NCBI GenBank assembly: GCA_910584325.1
Contig: CAJTZH010000005.1
Span: forward strand, 1 to 64,000
Length of the DNA stretch: 64,000 bases
Direction of reading: 5' to 3'
Origin: an uncultured Lachnospiraceae bacterium
GTDB lineage: Bacteria; Bacillota; Clostridia; Lachnospirales; Lachnospiraceae
The number at the start of each line of letters is the position of its first letter. The first letter of the stretch is position 1. Shown here piece after piece: positions 43,757-51,847 of this stretch. Both the position numbers and the translations under genes were made by a program. A model generated the notes under the pieces. That model ran no database searches and was not told where the DNA came from. It worked only from the letters and a program-made list of their open reading frames with translations.

Positions 43757-44680
43757 TTATTTAAAATATTTCAGTTTACATATCTCCTGTATAATGACCT
43801 CCGCCGCCATTCTTGCGCCGCCGTCAACAAAATGAATTCCTTCATACATCAGCGCGCTGGCGTCGTCTACGTTATTGACATTAATTCCCATCATCTCGCC
43901 AACATTAAAGGAAGGGATACCCCACATAGACGCTGCGTGACACAGAGCGGAACCATACTCAAATGATGTCAAATCCTGCTCATTATACAAATTCAACTGA
44001 TTTGACGCCGCAATCGGCGAACCTGCCACAAGAATATACGCGTCCGGATACATTTTCGTCAAATTATAAAACATCATATGGCATGCCCCGTAAAAGGTCG
44101 CGTTATCCACCCGCAGATGTCCGTCGGCATCAAAACTCAGCCTGTCGTCTCCCAAAGGAACGTTTGCAGCCCAGTCATTCGTACCCGCCATGATGATAAT
44201 CACTTCCGCATCGTTTGGAATTGCCTTGCCTTCCATCGTCATTCGCTCCGGATGGCACATTGATTTCTCATTTAAATTCGCGACGGAAGTACCGCTGATT
44301 CCACAGTTAAATCCTTCAAATCCAAAATACTGATTGACATATTCACAATGATAATACAGTTCGGTAAGACTGTCTCCGTACCATGCCACCTTAAGACCTC
44401 TCCACTCGTCCTCAAACAAACCTTTGGCCGCAGCAAAAGTCTGGCTGTTCTCCGTCGTCCCGGTTTCTGTTGTCGGCTGCGTCGCATCCGTAACAGTCTC
44501 CCTATCCGACAATACCGCCATTCTGCTTTCCATCTCCTGAACCTGACTTTCGTATTCCCCTACCTGCGCTTTTAAATCCTTCATGGACATAAACATGATA
44601 CAGATGGCCGCAAAACACGCAAATACCAAAGCAATTACCGCAACCGGCAGTGCACCTGCCCTATTATCTCTTCTACTCAT
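43757..44680 (-). CDS. Membrane-anchored SGNH hydrolase/acyltransferase-like protein
   Basis: A 307-residue protein with one N-terminal membrane helix (about 11-30), a short coiled coil (33-60), a Thr-rich linker, and an external SGNH domain. Blocks seen: WYGDSLTELY, FNCGISGTSVAN, MAGTNDWAAN and a terminal GIHFVDGGARM carrying the catalytic His. It probably adds or removes acetyl groups on a surface polymer together with the acyltransferase encoded next. It starts 18 bases after metY ends, so it may share the metY transcript, although the roles seem unrelated. Confidence 0.82.
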   Translation of the reverse strand: MSRRDNRAGALPVAVIALVFACFAAICIMFMSMKDLKAQVGEYESQVQEMESRMAVLSDRETVTDATQPTTETGTTENSQTFAAAKGLFEDEWRGLKVAWYGDSLTELYYHCEYVNQYFGFEGFNCGISGTSVANLNEKSMCHPERMTMEGKAIPNDAEVIIIMAGTNDWAANVPLGDDRLSFDADGHLRVDNATFYGACHMMFYNLTKMYPDAYILVAGSPIAASNQLNLYNEQDLTSFEYGSALCHAASMWGIPSFNVGEMMGINVNNVDDASALMYEGIHFVDGGARMAAEVIIQEICKLKYFK

Positions 44681-44698
44681 ACCCTCACCCTGATTTCT

Positions 44699-45982
44699 TT
44701 AAGCCTGCTCCAACGCCATGCTTAAATCATTAATGATATCGTTTACATCTTCAATTCCTACGGAAAGCCTCATCAAATCCGGCGCAACGCCTGCCTCGCG
44801 AAGCTGTTCCTCCGTCATCTGTCTGTGCGTATGGCTTGCCGGATGAAGAATACAGGTTCTTGCGTCCGCAACATGCGTCACAATCGCTATGAACTTCAAA
44901 CTGTCCATAAATTGAATCGCATCCTCCCGGCTGCCTTTAATGCCAAAACTTAATACGCCGCAGGTTCCCTTTGGCATATACTTCTGCTGTAACTCATGAT
45001 ATTTATCATCCGGAAGCGCCGCATAATTTACCCATGCAACCTTCTTGTGATGCTTCAAAAATTCCGCAACTTTAAGCGCATTTTCGCAATGTCTCGGCAC
45101 TCTCAGATGAAGCGTTTCAAGACCAAGGTTCAGTAAAAACGCATTCTGCGGCGACATCGTACATCCCAAATCCCTCATCAGCTGGACGGTTGCTTTCGTA
45201 ATATACGCTCCTTTTCCGAATTTCTTTGTGTAAACTATCCCGTGGTAGGATTCATCCGGCGTTGTCAGTCCCGCAAACTTTTCTCCATAAGCGTCCCAGT
45301 CAAAATTACCGCTGTCAACAATACATCCTCCGATCGTAACGGCATGTCCGTCCATATACTTTGTTGTGGAATGTGTTACGATATCCGCACCCCACTCAAT
45401 CGGACGGCAGTTAATCGGTGTTGCAAACGTGTTGTCCACTATCAGCGGCACTCCGTTTTTGTGCGCAAGCGCGGCAAACTTCTCAATATCCAACACTTCC
45501 ACCGTCGGATTGGAGACCGTCTCGGCAAACAAAACTCTCGTATGCTCATTAAATGCTTTTTGCAGTTCTTCCTCCGGTGCGTCCTGACTGACAAACGTAC
45601 AGTCGATGCCGAATTTCTTTAATGTAACACTGAACAGATTATAAGTTCCTCCATAAAGACTGGACGAACATACAATATGGTCTCCTGCCTGACAGATATT
45701 CGTTACGGCAAAAAAATTGGCTGCCTGTCCCGAAGATGTGAGAAGCGCCGCAACGCCGCCTTCCAATTCCGCTATTTTGGATGCCACGGCATTCGTCGTG
45801 GGATTTTCAAGCCTGGTATAAAAGAACCCTGATTCCTCCAAATCAAACAACCTGCCCATCTGGTCGCTGCTGTCATATTTAAATGTCGTACTCTGATAAA
45901 TCGGCAGAACCCTTGCTTCGCCATTCTTTGGCTTCCACCCTGCCTGCACGCATATTGTATCATTGCTGTATCGATGTTCCAT
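44699..45982 (-). CDS. metY: O-acetylhomoserine sulfhydrylase
   Basis: A 427-residue PLP enzyme of the Cys/Met metabolism family. The PLP-binding lysine lies in THSTTKYMDGHAV. The length of about 425 residues and phrases such as YQSTTFKYDSSDQM and GIVYTKKFGKGAYI fit the sulfhydrylase branch rather than the 380-residue cystathionine synthases. It makes homocysteine directly from O-acetylhomoserine and sulfide. The promoter gives a leader of about 35 bases, too short for an S-box riboswitch. Confidence 0.93.
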   Translation of the reverse strand: MEHRYSNDTICVQAGWKPKNGEARVLPIYQSTTFKYDSSDQMGRLFDLEESGFFYTRLENPTTNAVASKIAELEGGVAALLTSSGQAANFFAVTNICQAGDHIVCSSSLYGGTYNLFSVTLKKFGIDCTFVSQDAPEEELQKAFNEHTRVLFAETVSNPTVEVLDIEKFAALAHKNGVPLIVDNTFATPINCRPIEWGADIVTHSTTKYMDGHAVTIGGCIVDSGNFDWDAYGEKFAGLTTPDESYHGIVYTKKFGKGAYITKATVQLMRDLGCTMSPQNAFLLNLGLETLHLRVPRHCENALKVAEFLKHHKKVAWVNYAALPDDKYHELQQKYMPKGTCGVLSFGIKGSREDAIQFMDSLKFIAIVTHVADARTCILHPASHTHRQMTEEQLREAGVAPDLMRLSVGIEDVNDIINDLSMALEQA

Positions 45983-46023
45983 CTCTTGCCTCCCGATATG
46001 TAAATTTTTTCACATTTATCCTT

Positions 46024-46052
46024 ATTATATACAGTTATCCAAAATATAACAA
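46024..46052 (-). promoter_or_regulatory. Promoter of metY
   Basis: Minus strand: TTGTTA (46052-46047), 17-bp spacer, TATAAT (46029-46024). Confidence 0.7.
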
Positions 46053-46081
46053 GCAAAATAAAATTTACGAAACCTTAAAAA

Positions 46082-46120
46082 TTAAGCCTGCATACAAATT
46101 AATTTTGTACACAGGCTTAA
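46082..46120 (-). terminator. Terminator of the PadR operon
   Basis: A 9-bp outer stem (46082-46090 with 46112-46120), with further pairing inside, followed on the minus strand by UUUUU. Confidence 0.75.
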
Positions 46121-46130
46121 CTTTCGCCGT

Positions 46131-46646
46131 TTACCATCCTTCCAGCTCTAAAACGTCTCTTAACTGCGGATTTACTGTAACGATAATCTCCTTTATAGGT
46201 TCTTCAACAATATATGTTCCAATTTTACCTTGTTTCAAATCTGCCAGAATCATATCTTTATTTTTCATTACCAAGTCAAAATCACTTCCTATATATCTCC
46301 GGTCAAAATACAACCACTGATATTTATCGCCGCCGTCAATGATTTTCGCCGTCATTTTAATCATATCAAAATCATACTGCGCACTGCATCGTACCGTATT
46401 TTCCGGAACCGTTTTATCGTACCGGAGTTCTACTATTCCATTATAATTCATGATGCGAAGTTTTTCGTCTTCCTCCAAGTTAATTTTAAATTCATAGTCT
46501 GCTCTTGTAATTTCTCCGCCAAGCGTATAGATTCCTGTGTACTCAAGCGACGTATATTCTACGATTGCCGTACCGACACCGATTCCCGTAAGCAGCACAC
46601 CGGCACAAAACACTCCCAGCAGTATCAATCTTAATCTGTTACGCAT
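46131..46646 (-). CDS. Membrane-anchored protein, third gene of the PadR operon
   Basis: About 171 residues from the ATG at 46646, which overlaps the stop of the HAAS gene (ATGCGTAA) and has GGAGG 9 bases upstream. The earlier in-frame start at 46673 is less likely. One N-terminal membrane helix is followed by an external, beta-rich domain like the start of DUF4097-type adhesin-fold proteins, which often accompany HAAS/PadR genes. No catalytic motif is seen. It probably works with the HAAS protein in an envelope-stress circuit. Confidence 0.65.
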   Translation of the reverse strand: MRNRLRLILLGVFCAGVLLTGIGVGTAIVEYTSLEYTGIYTLGGEITRADYEFKINLEEDEKLRIMNYNGIVELRYDKTVPENTVRCSAQYDFDMIKMTAKIIDGGDKYQWLYFDRRYIGSDFDLVMKNKDMILADLKQGKIGTYIVEEPIKEIIVTVNPQLRDVLELEGW

Positions 46647-47391
46647 TGACTGCCACCTCCTCTTTTTCGTCATCCTTTTTTTTCAGTCTGATAAAAAGGA
46701 GAACCAGCATCGTAAACGCGCCGCACATTATCAAGCCTCCAAAGCACGCCAGCGTAATACCGATAAGCGGATAGCCTGCCAGCAGCAGCACGAACAACAC
46801 ACCAAATCCAAACAAACACATCAAAGCCATAACCCCCGCTATTGCAGCAATAAAAAGTATCATCAGATTAAACGCCCATCTGGCACACCAGAAACATGCC
46901 CTGACACAAAACTGCCATGCATTTATAATGAAATTCCTTATTCCCTTCACGAAACCGTACCTTTCCATAAAATTTCCATCCCCTTGTTTCTTCTCTTTTT
47001 TCCTAAACCATGGAACATTTTTACACAACGGGTAAATTGCGTCGACGGGGGTTTTTACAAGCCACTTCATCCCCTTCCAAACTCTATGCCCGCACTCCCG
47101 CACGACAGCCGCCGCATTCTTCCACCACTGCTTCCCCTTTTTGAGTATCATATGTATTTTTTGATGTTCTCCCGCAGTCTTCTCCTGAAGTTTAATATGG
47201 TATGCGGAAAGAATCTCCGCCGCCAGCACCTCGAGATTCCCGAAATCCTCTATCGCTTCTTCTTCGCTCATCCCCTTCTGCATCTTCATCTCGATATGCT
47301 GCGAATACTCATTCAGAATATCCTGCTGTTCCTGCTCTTCCAGAATGTTCAGATAGTTACCCAATTCTTTCAAAAATTCCCTTTTATCCAT
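46639..47391 (-). CDS. HAAS-domain (DUF1700) membrane protein
   Basis: A 250-residue protein. Residues 1-70 form the helical HAAS signalling domain (LNEYSQHIEMKMQKGMSEEEAIEDFG). A basic linker follows, then about three membrane helices between residues 145 and 240. It is encoded directly after a PadR repressor with an 8-base overlap, the standard arrangement for this family. There the PadR protein represses the operon and the membrane protein is thought to take part in signalling. The signal is unknown. Confidence 0.87.
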   Translation of the reverse strand: MDKREFLKELGNYLNILEEQEQQDILNEYSQHIEMKMQKGMSEEEAIEDFGNLEVLAAEILSAYHIKLQEKTAGEHQKIHMILKKGKQWWKNAAAVVRECGHRVWKGMKWLVKTPVDAIYPLCKNVPWFRKKEKKQGDGNFMERYGFVKGIRNFIINAWQFCVRACFWCARWAFNLMILFIAAIAGVMALMCLFGFGVLFVLLLAGYPLIGITLACFGGLIMCGAFTMLVLLFIRLKKKDDEKEEVAVNA

Positions 47392-47704
47392 TCTTATGCT
47401 CCTTTAAAAAATTGCAAACATTTTCCTGAAATATTTCCCATTCTCTTTCCAAATCATCCCGGTATAAAATTCCTGCTGCCGTCAGATGATAATACTTTCT
47501 GGGTGGACCCTCTGTCGACTCCCGAAGATATGTCTCAAAATATTTCTCATTTGTCAACCGTTTTAAAAGCGGGTAAATCGTGCCTTCATTCACGTCTACC
47601 ACCTTCGATACTTCCTCCACCAGTTCATAGCCGTACATATCTCTTTTTCTGACGGACTCCAGAACAATCAGCTCCAAAACACCCTTCTTAAACTGTGCGT
47701 TCAT
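47384..47704 (-). CDS. PadR-family transcriptional repressor
   Basis: A 106-residue winged-helix protein with the PadR core (LELIVLESVRKRDMYGYELVE, GTIYPLLKRL, GPPRKYYHLTAAG; each quoted in part). The short length is that of the minimal PadR group that dimerises through the C-terminal helix. It is first in its operon, with AGGGAGG before the ATG, and a palindrome beside the -35 box is a plausible binding site for autorepression. Confidence 0.92.
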   Translation of the reverse strand: MNAQFKKGVLELIVLESVRKRDMYGYELVEEVSKVVDVNEGTIYPLLKRLTNEKYFETYLRESTEGPPRKYYHLTAAGILYRDDLEREWEIFQENVCNFLKEHKNG

Positions 47705-47727
47705 CTGTTTCCTCCCTTCTCAAGCAT

Positions 47728-47776
47728 ATATTAACACCACTACTATGTTATGTCAAGTACTATTGTTTTAACAATA
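47728..47776 (-). promoter_or_regulatory. PadR operon promoter with palindromic operator
   Basis: Minus strand: TTGACA (47756-47751), 17-bp spacer, TAATAT (47733-47728). A perfect 16-base palindrome, TATTGTT-TT-AACAATA (47761-47776), lies just upstream of the -35. The spacer itself is bounded by TAACA and TGTTA. Confidence 0.65.
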
Positions 47777-47824
47777 TTAACTTTTTTATAGAACTGTACA
47801 TTTTATAAGAGCCAACCATTAAAA

Positions 47825-47853
47825 TATGGGAAATTGCAATGCAATTTCCCATA
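47825..47853. repeat. Perfect 13-bp inverted repeat
   Basis: Arms 47825-47837 and 47841-47853 with a three-base loop, in the gap between tRNA-Gly and padR. It has only a weak U-run on the minus strand. It could be a second terminator for the tRNA transcript. Confidence 0.6.
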
Positions 47854-47862
47854 AAATAAAAA

Positions 47863-47883
47863 AGAATCCGCAAAACGGATTCT
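47863..47883 (-). terminator. Terminator of tRNA-Gly
   Basis: An 8-bp stem (47863-47870 with 47876-47883), followed on the minus strand by a U-run. Confidence 0.8.
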
Positions 47884-47894
47884 CAAAAAGAAAA

Positions 47895-47966
47895 AGCGCG
47901 AGACGGGGATCGAACCCGCGACCTTCTCCTTGGCAAGGAGACGCTCCACCACTGAGCCACTCGCGC
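47895..47966 (-). tRNA. tRNA-Gly (anticodon GCC)
   Basis: On the minus strand the 7-bp acceptor stem GCGCGAG pairs with CTCGCGC. The D arm contains GGCTCAGTGGTGGAGC, the anticodon arm has the loop TTGCCAA with anticodon GCC, and the T arm has GGTTCGATCC. The discriminator base is U and no CCA is encoded. A consensus promoter lies about 55 bases upstream and a hairpin with U-run about 12 bases downstream, so it is a single-tRNA transcript. Confidence 0.96.
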
Positions 47967-48019
47967 AGATGTTAAGTATTGAACAGTTTTACTGTTTCCT
48001 ACTTAACAAGTACTTTGAT

Positions 48020-48048
48020 ATAATACTATATACAATTTTATTTGTCAA
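48020..48048 (-). promoter_or_regulatory. Promoter of tRNA-Gly
   Basis: Minus strand: TTGACA (48048-48043), 17-bp spacer, TATTAT (48025-48020). A consensus -35 as expected for a stable RNA gene. Confidence 0.75.
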
Positions 48049-48090
48049 CTAATTTTTTAAAAAACTTTAAATTTTTTTAAAAGTATGCTT

Positions 48091-49488
48091 TTACGCAAAC
48101 ATAAGCAATACGCCCTGCGCATCCTGCTTGTTGTTTCTGAGCATCTCTACCGATACGTTCTCCAACATTCTCGTTCTTGCCAATTTTAAAGTGCTGTCCG
48201 CAAAATCGGTATCACGCAGCTTCGATTCTGCCGCCTGTGTAATCTCACTCGTATTCTGGTCTATATTCAGCGCATTGGCAAGCCGGTTCTGTTCCGCCCC
48301 CAGCATGCTTCTCTGTTTAGAGACCTTATCAATTGCATTCTGGACTTTTTCTATCGCCTTGCCTGCATTTCTATAATCCATTAGATTTAAGTCGCCAACA
48401 CCCAAAAGCGTTGCGTTCATTCTGTCAATATAAACATCAAAATGATCCGGTCTGATACATCCAGACTGTATTGTGACAAGATTTCTAAAATCATTTGCAT
48501 CGCTGGCTTTAACAATCTGTGAAGCGTCAATTGCACCTGATCCTGGTATTCCGCTGACAGGGAACGCATTCTTGGCAGCCTCTTCCGTTCCGCGCGGCGT
48601 TGTTCCCACAATCCAGAATTCATTGGCGGAACTCTTAACCAATACGTTCGAATGACTTACATAAACACCGCCGTCAATACCGGTGCCCGAAGTAGACGAA
48701 CCTGTCGGTATATTCTGCTGTATATAATTCCACATCTTATCCACAATCTGGCTTCCGCTTGTCATTCCATGAATATCAATCTTATATTTATGCTGTACTC
48801 TTCCGTTTAAATCAGTTGCTTCGTCCGAATTACCGTTGCCGTTTATAAATGTAAACTTAAAAGCCTCGCTGCAATTCTGTGAACAATTAAACGAAAATGA
48901 CTTGTCATATAATTTAGCAATATTACTTGAATTAATGTTGCTAAAATCAAGCTTTGCCGCAGAATACCAGCTTCCTGACTGTGACTGATATGCCTCTTTC
49001 ATATAACCCGCTCCTGCCGACGCACACTTTACCAAATCTGCTATGTTCGTTACATCGGCATCACCCGGACGCAGCTTATCGAATATGTACAATCCGTTAA
49101 AGTGCGTTGTCTTTCCGATTCTGTTAATCTCTGTTGCCAGTTCGTCAACTTCTTTCTGCAAAGCCCCCTTGTCATCATCCGTATTGGTATCGTTCGCTGA
49201 TTGAACAGAAAGTTCGTTCATTCTCTGAAGCATCTTATGAACTTCCTGCAGCGCCCCGTCCGCAACCTGAATCAAAGAAACGCCTTCCTGAACATTCTGT
49301 GCCGCCCTGTTAAGACCACGAATCTGCCATCTCATTTTAGATGAGATGGTTAAGCCTGCAGCATCATCTGCCGCACGATTGATCTTATATCCGGAGGAAA
49401 GTCTCTCCATATCCTTTCCTTTCTCCGTACTGACAATGTTTCTCTGGTTGAGAATGTACATCGCCGCCATATTATGTGTTATAATCAT
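48091..49488 (-). CDS. Flagellin
   Basis: About 465 residues from the ATG at 49488, which has GGGAGG upstream (a longer frame to 49554 covers the promoter leader and is not coding). The N-terminal D0/D1 region is typical (MERLSSGYKINRAADDAAGL) and includes LQRMNELSVQSANDTNT, the segment read by TLR5 in related flagellins. The central region (about 165-370) is variable and contains NCSQNCSEAF with two close cysteines, plus further Cys in VKCAS and SGCIR. The C-terminal D1/D0 ends in NNKQDAQGVLLMFA. It polymerises into the flagellar filament. No other motility gene lies in the window, so it is a detached or extra copy. Confidence 0.93.
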   Translation of the reverse strand: MIITHNMAAMYILNQRNIVSTEKGKDMERLSSGYKINRAADDAAGLTISSKMRWQIRGLNRAAQNVQEGVSLIQVADGALQEVHKMLQRMNELSVQSANDTNTDDDKGALQKEVDELATEINRIGKTTHFNGLYIFDKLRPGDADVTNIADLVKCASAGAGYMKEAYQSQSGSWYSAAKLDFSNINSSNIAKLYDKSFSFNCSQNCSEAFKFTFINGNGNSDEATDLNGRVQHKYKIDIHGMTSGSQIVDKMWNYIQQNIPTGSSTSGTGIDGGVYVSHSNVLVKSSANEFWIVGTTPRGTEEAAKNAFPVSGIPGSGAIDASQIVKASDANDFRNLVTIQSGCIRPDHFDVYIDRMNATLLGVGDLNLMDYRNAGKAIEKVQNAIDKVSKQRSMLGAEQNRLANALNIDQNTSEITQAAESKLRDTDFADSTLKLARTRMLENVSVEMLRNNKQDAQGVLLMFA

Positions 49489-49535
49489 ACACACCGACCT
49501 CCCTGTCTTGTATATGAGCACATCATAACATGTAG

Positions 49536-49562
49536 TTATCGGCTTTGTCATCAAAAAGTTTA
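49536..49562 (-). promoter_or_regulatory. Sigma-28 (SigD/FliA) promoter of the flagellin gene
   Basis: Minus strand: TAAA (49562-49559), 15-base spacer, GCCGATAA (49543-49536). This matches the motility sigma factor consensus exactly and lies about 48 bases before the start codon. Confidence 0.92.
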
Positions 49563-49597
49563 TACACTTATTTAAAAAATTTTAAAAAAATTTACAA

Positions 49598-50329
49598 TTA
49601 TGATTGACTGCAAAAAATTTCCACGGCCTTTGCAGTAAATTGCGCCGTTCCTTCGCCGCCGGCTTTATCAATATTTTCCGTAAACTCACCTCCTGCAGCA
49701 TACATCTGACCAAGACTTCGCAATATATCCTTAGAACATTTATAAAAATTTTCCGTAATATAATTTTGAAGTTTCCGAACCTGGTCCTGAACATTCACCG
49801 CACCCGGGTCGCCGTCTTTCATCTTTCCAAACTCCACAAAAATATCCATAAAATTTTTCATCAATTCATGTTCCTCCTCTCGATTCCTTCCTTGGGCTTT
49901 CTGCTCAAATTCCTTGTATTCTTCTGTCTGCCCCCACTGTTCTTTTGCCATTCTTGCATACTCGTCAATTTTTTTCGTATCAAAAACCGTAAAATCCATT
50001 CTCTTTACTCCTTTTAATTGTATTTCACGGGCGAAATCAATCAAACTCTCCAGATGTTCTTTTTTCATTGTCAACAGCGTAATCTGCTGTTCCAAAGCCA
50101 TTGTTTTATTAAAACCCGGTCTGGATATAATTTCTTTGATTTCCTTAAGAGGAAATTCCAATTCACGAAACAATAAAATCTGCTGCAACAGTTCCAAAGC
50201 CGTATCGTCATACAGCCTATATCCCGATTCCGTGTATTCCGTTGGTTTCAGCAATCCGATTTTGTCATAATATTGCAGGGTACGTATACTTACTCCTGCC
50301 AGTTTACTGACCTCGTTTACAGTCCTCAT
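49598..50329 (-). CDS. MerR-family regulator with TipAS drug-binding domain
   Basis: About 243 residues from the ATG at 50329 (a GTG 12 bases upstream is less likely). Residues 1-70 are the MerR helix-turn-helix (EVSKLAGVSIRTLQYYDKIGLLKP, quoted in part, and GYRLYDD). A long dimerisation helix covers about 75-110. A TipAS-like helical domain (about 120-243) follows, of the kind that traps thiopeptides or other hydrophobic drugs and activates promoters with long spacers. Its own promoter has a 19-bp spacer holding a palindrome, so it is probably self-activated. No adjacent resistance pump is evident. Confidence 0.9.
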   Translation of the reverse strand: MRTVNEVSKLAGVSIRTLQYYDKIGLLKPTEYTESGYRLYDDTALELLQQILLFRELEFPLKEIKEIISRPGFNKTMALEQQITLLTMKKEHLESLIDFAREIQLKGVKRMDFTVFDTKKIDEYARMAKEQWGQTEEYKEFEQKAQGRNREEEHELMKNFMDIFVEFGKMKDGDPGAVNVQDQVRKLQNYITENFYKCSKDILRSLGQMYAAGGEFTENIDKAGGEGTAQFTAKAVEIFCSQS

Positions 50330-50356
50330 TGCCACTTCCACCTCCCGTGTAATTAT

Positions 50357-50387
50357 ACAATAAACTATTACGCTGCGTAAGAGTCAA
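50357..50387 (-). promoter_or_regulatory. MerR-type promoter with 19-bp spacer and palindrome
   Basis: Minus strand: TTGACT (50387-50382), 19-bp spacer, TATTGT (50362-50357). The spacer contains the perfect palindrome TTACGC-T-GCGTAA (plus strand 50368-50380). Over-long spacers with a central operator are the hallmark of MerR control. Confidence 0.75.
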
Positions 50388-50495
50388 CAATTTTTTTAAT
50401 GTTAATAAACCGTGCAGAAATGCAAACCAAAACTGGTGGATTTCTTGAACACATAACCGTATACTGTTTTTAGCAAAGCAAAAGAGGTGATTTTA

Positions 50496-50819
50496 ATGAA
50501 GTTAGGGAACAGTTTATTTCACGCAAGAAAAAAGCGGTCTTTCACAGGAAGAACTAGCTGAAAAGCTGGGTGTAAGCAGGCAGACTATTTCAAAATGGGA
50601 AACAGATGAAACCCTGCCGGATATCCACCAGTCAAAAAGGATGGGGAAAAATATCCGGTTTTACTCACATACCCTAAACAGGTCAATACTCCAAATTATG
50701 CCGCCAGATTAAGTATCATGATTGACGAATTAAAAACAGAATATGGGTATAATGAATTAGATGCCTTTCTCGTATTAAAAGACATTCTTTCGAAAGTGTG
50801 GAACAGCCGGAAGCGTTAG
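50496..50819 (+). pseudogene. Broken XRE-type regulator joined to another gene tail
   Basis: After an acceptable ribosome binding site the reading frame begins MKLGNSLFHARKK and would continue as a Cro/C1 helix-turn-helix, but one base is missing in the A-run around 50527-50532 and the frame closes at an early TGA. In the shifted frame the HTH is clear (EELAEKLGVSRQTISKWE). It then runs out after LPDIHQSK. From about 50636 a different frame is open to the TAG at 50819 and encodes an unrelated helical end (LSIMIDELKTEYGYNELDAF). So the locus has a frameshift and a deletion that fused pieces of two genes. It is not functional. Confidence 0.8.
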
Positions 50820-51332
50820 CTATTCCGGCTGTCGAATCAAAGAATACATATGCATATCCAGCACTTTTCCGTCCTTTACCGCGTTATTCCTTAACACCCC
50901 TTCAAATTGAAAACCTGCTTTTTCCAATACACGGCACGATGCTTTATTATATGCGAACGGTTCCGCAAAAATTCTGATGATATCCGTTTTATCCAATACA
51001 TAACTGCAAATCTGCATAACAGCGCTTGTTCCGATACCGTTCCCCCAGTAAGGTTCACCTATATAATATCCCATCTCCGCCGTTCTGAAATGAATATTAT
51101 CACACCTGAAAATTCCGATGCTTCCGACAACTCTGTCGTCTGCCGTTATCGCGAACGCAAATGTTTTTGTCTTATCAGCGGCAAGCATTGCCGTAATGAA
51201 TTCTTCCGCGTCTTTTTTTGTATATGGATATGGGATACCGTCGCGCAGGTTATTTAATATATTTCTATTATTCAGTATTTTGGACAGGTCGTCTGCATCC
51301 TCTATTCTCCATTCTCTTATGATACATTCCAT
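50820..51332 (-). CDS. GNAT N-acetyltransferase, RimJ/RimL type
   Basis: A 170-residue acetyltransferase with the acetyl-CoA-binding region EPYWGNGIGTSAVMQIC and the late segment NKASCRVLEKAGFQFEGVLRN, which are typical of the ribosomal-protein/amino-group acetyltransferase subgroup. The substrate cannot be predicted. RBS AAAGGCAGAG. The stop is next to the end of the broken HTH gene, so the deletion in that locus has come right up to this gene. Confidence 0.9.
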   Translation of the reverse strand: MECIIREWRIEDADDLSKILNNRNILNNLRDGIPYPYTKKDAEEFITAMLAADKTKTFAFAITADDRVVGSIGIFRCDNIHFRTAEMGYYIGEPYWGNGIGTSAVMQICSYVLDKTDIIRIFAEPFAYNKASCRVLEKAGFQFEGVLRNNAVKDGKVLDMHMYSLIRQPE

Positions 51333-51392
51333 AAAGTTTCACTCTGCCTTTCTTTTAACAATTCCTCTCAATATACCAATTTCACATAACAG

Positions 51393-51847
51393 CTACATCG
51401 GTTTCAGATTATTATTGAGCCTGTCCACCATCCAGGCGATTCTCTTTTCCCGTCCGGCATCTGTCTTTGCATCAAAATACGCCCGGGTATAGGTTTTCTT
51501 TACGGATAAGGACATTGCCTGAAAGCTTCCTCTATTTTCTTTCTGCCAAAATCAGTCATCAGTCCCCGTTCTTCAAGACTTATAACAAATGCCTTATTTT
51601 TCTCCGACCACTTGCTTTTATCCCTGCGCATCGAAAAATATTTCTTATATGTTTTGTCATCAATACTCTGCATCTGTCCGTCAATCCATCCAAAATAAAG
51701 AGCTTCCTCAAGCGCCTCTCCTGCTTTTATTGTTTTGGGTCCGCCGGCTTTGCCAAATAAAAGCCAAATTCCATCATTTGACATGCAATGTTCATAAAGC
51801 CATTCCCTAAATTCTTCTCTGCTGGCAAATTCCATGATATCACTCAT
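51393..51847 (-). pseudogene. YdeI/OmpD-associated family protein, frameshifted
   Basis: The first 115 codons (from ATG 51847, good AAAGGAGG) encode the N-terminal two thirds of a YdeI-family protein (YEHCMSNDGIWLLFGKAGG, LYFGWIDGQM). The frame then ends at CPYP. One base earlier or later a second frame continues to 51393 with the expected tail (TRAYFDAKTDAGREKRIAWM, ending NNNLKPM). A one-base deletion near 51500-51510 explains it. The intact protein would be about 151 residues. The family has been linked to bacteriocin tolerance, but evidence is slight. Confidence 0.85.

Noticed and set aside
45983..46080. S-box (SAM) riboswitch for metY
   Set aside because: The promoter at 46024-46052 leaves a leader of about 35 bases, far too short for a riboswitch and terminator.
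46537..47652. 371-codon open frame on the plus strand opposite the PadR operon
   Set aside because: It overlaps three well-supported genes on the other strand, is rich in His, Pro and Phe as expected of an antisense frame, and has no start signals.
47970..48010. Inverted repeat GTTAAGTA/TACTTAAC as the flagellin terminator
   Set aside because: It has no U-run on the minus strand and lies downstream of the tRNA promoter. It fits better as a 5' leader stem removed during tRNA processing.
50496..50819. Programmed frameshift that would rescue the HTH gene
   Set aside because: Even with the first frameshift corrected, the protein ends in unrelated sequence in yet another frame, so at least two separate lesions exist.
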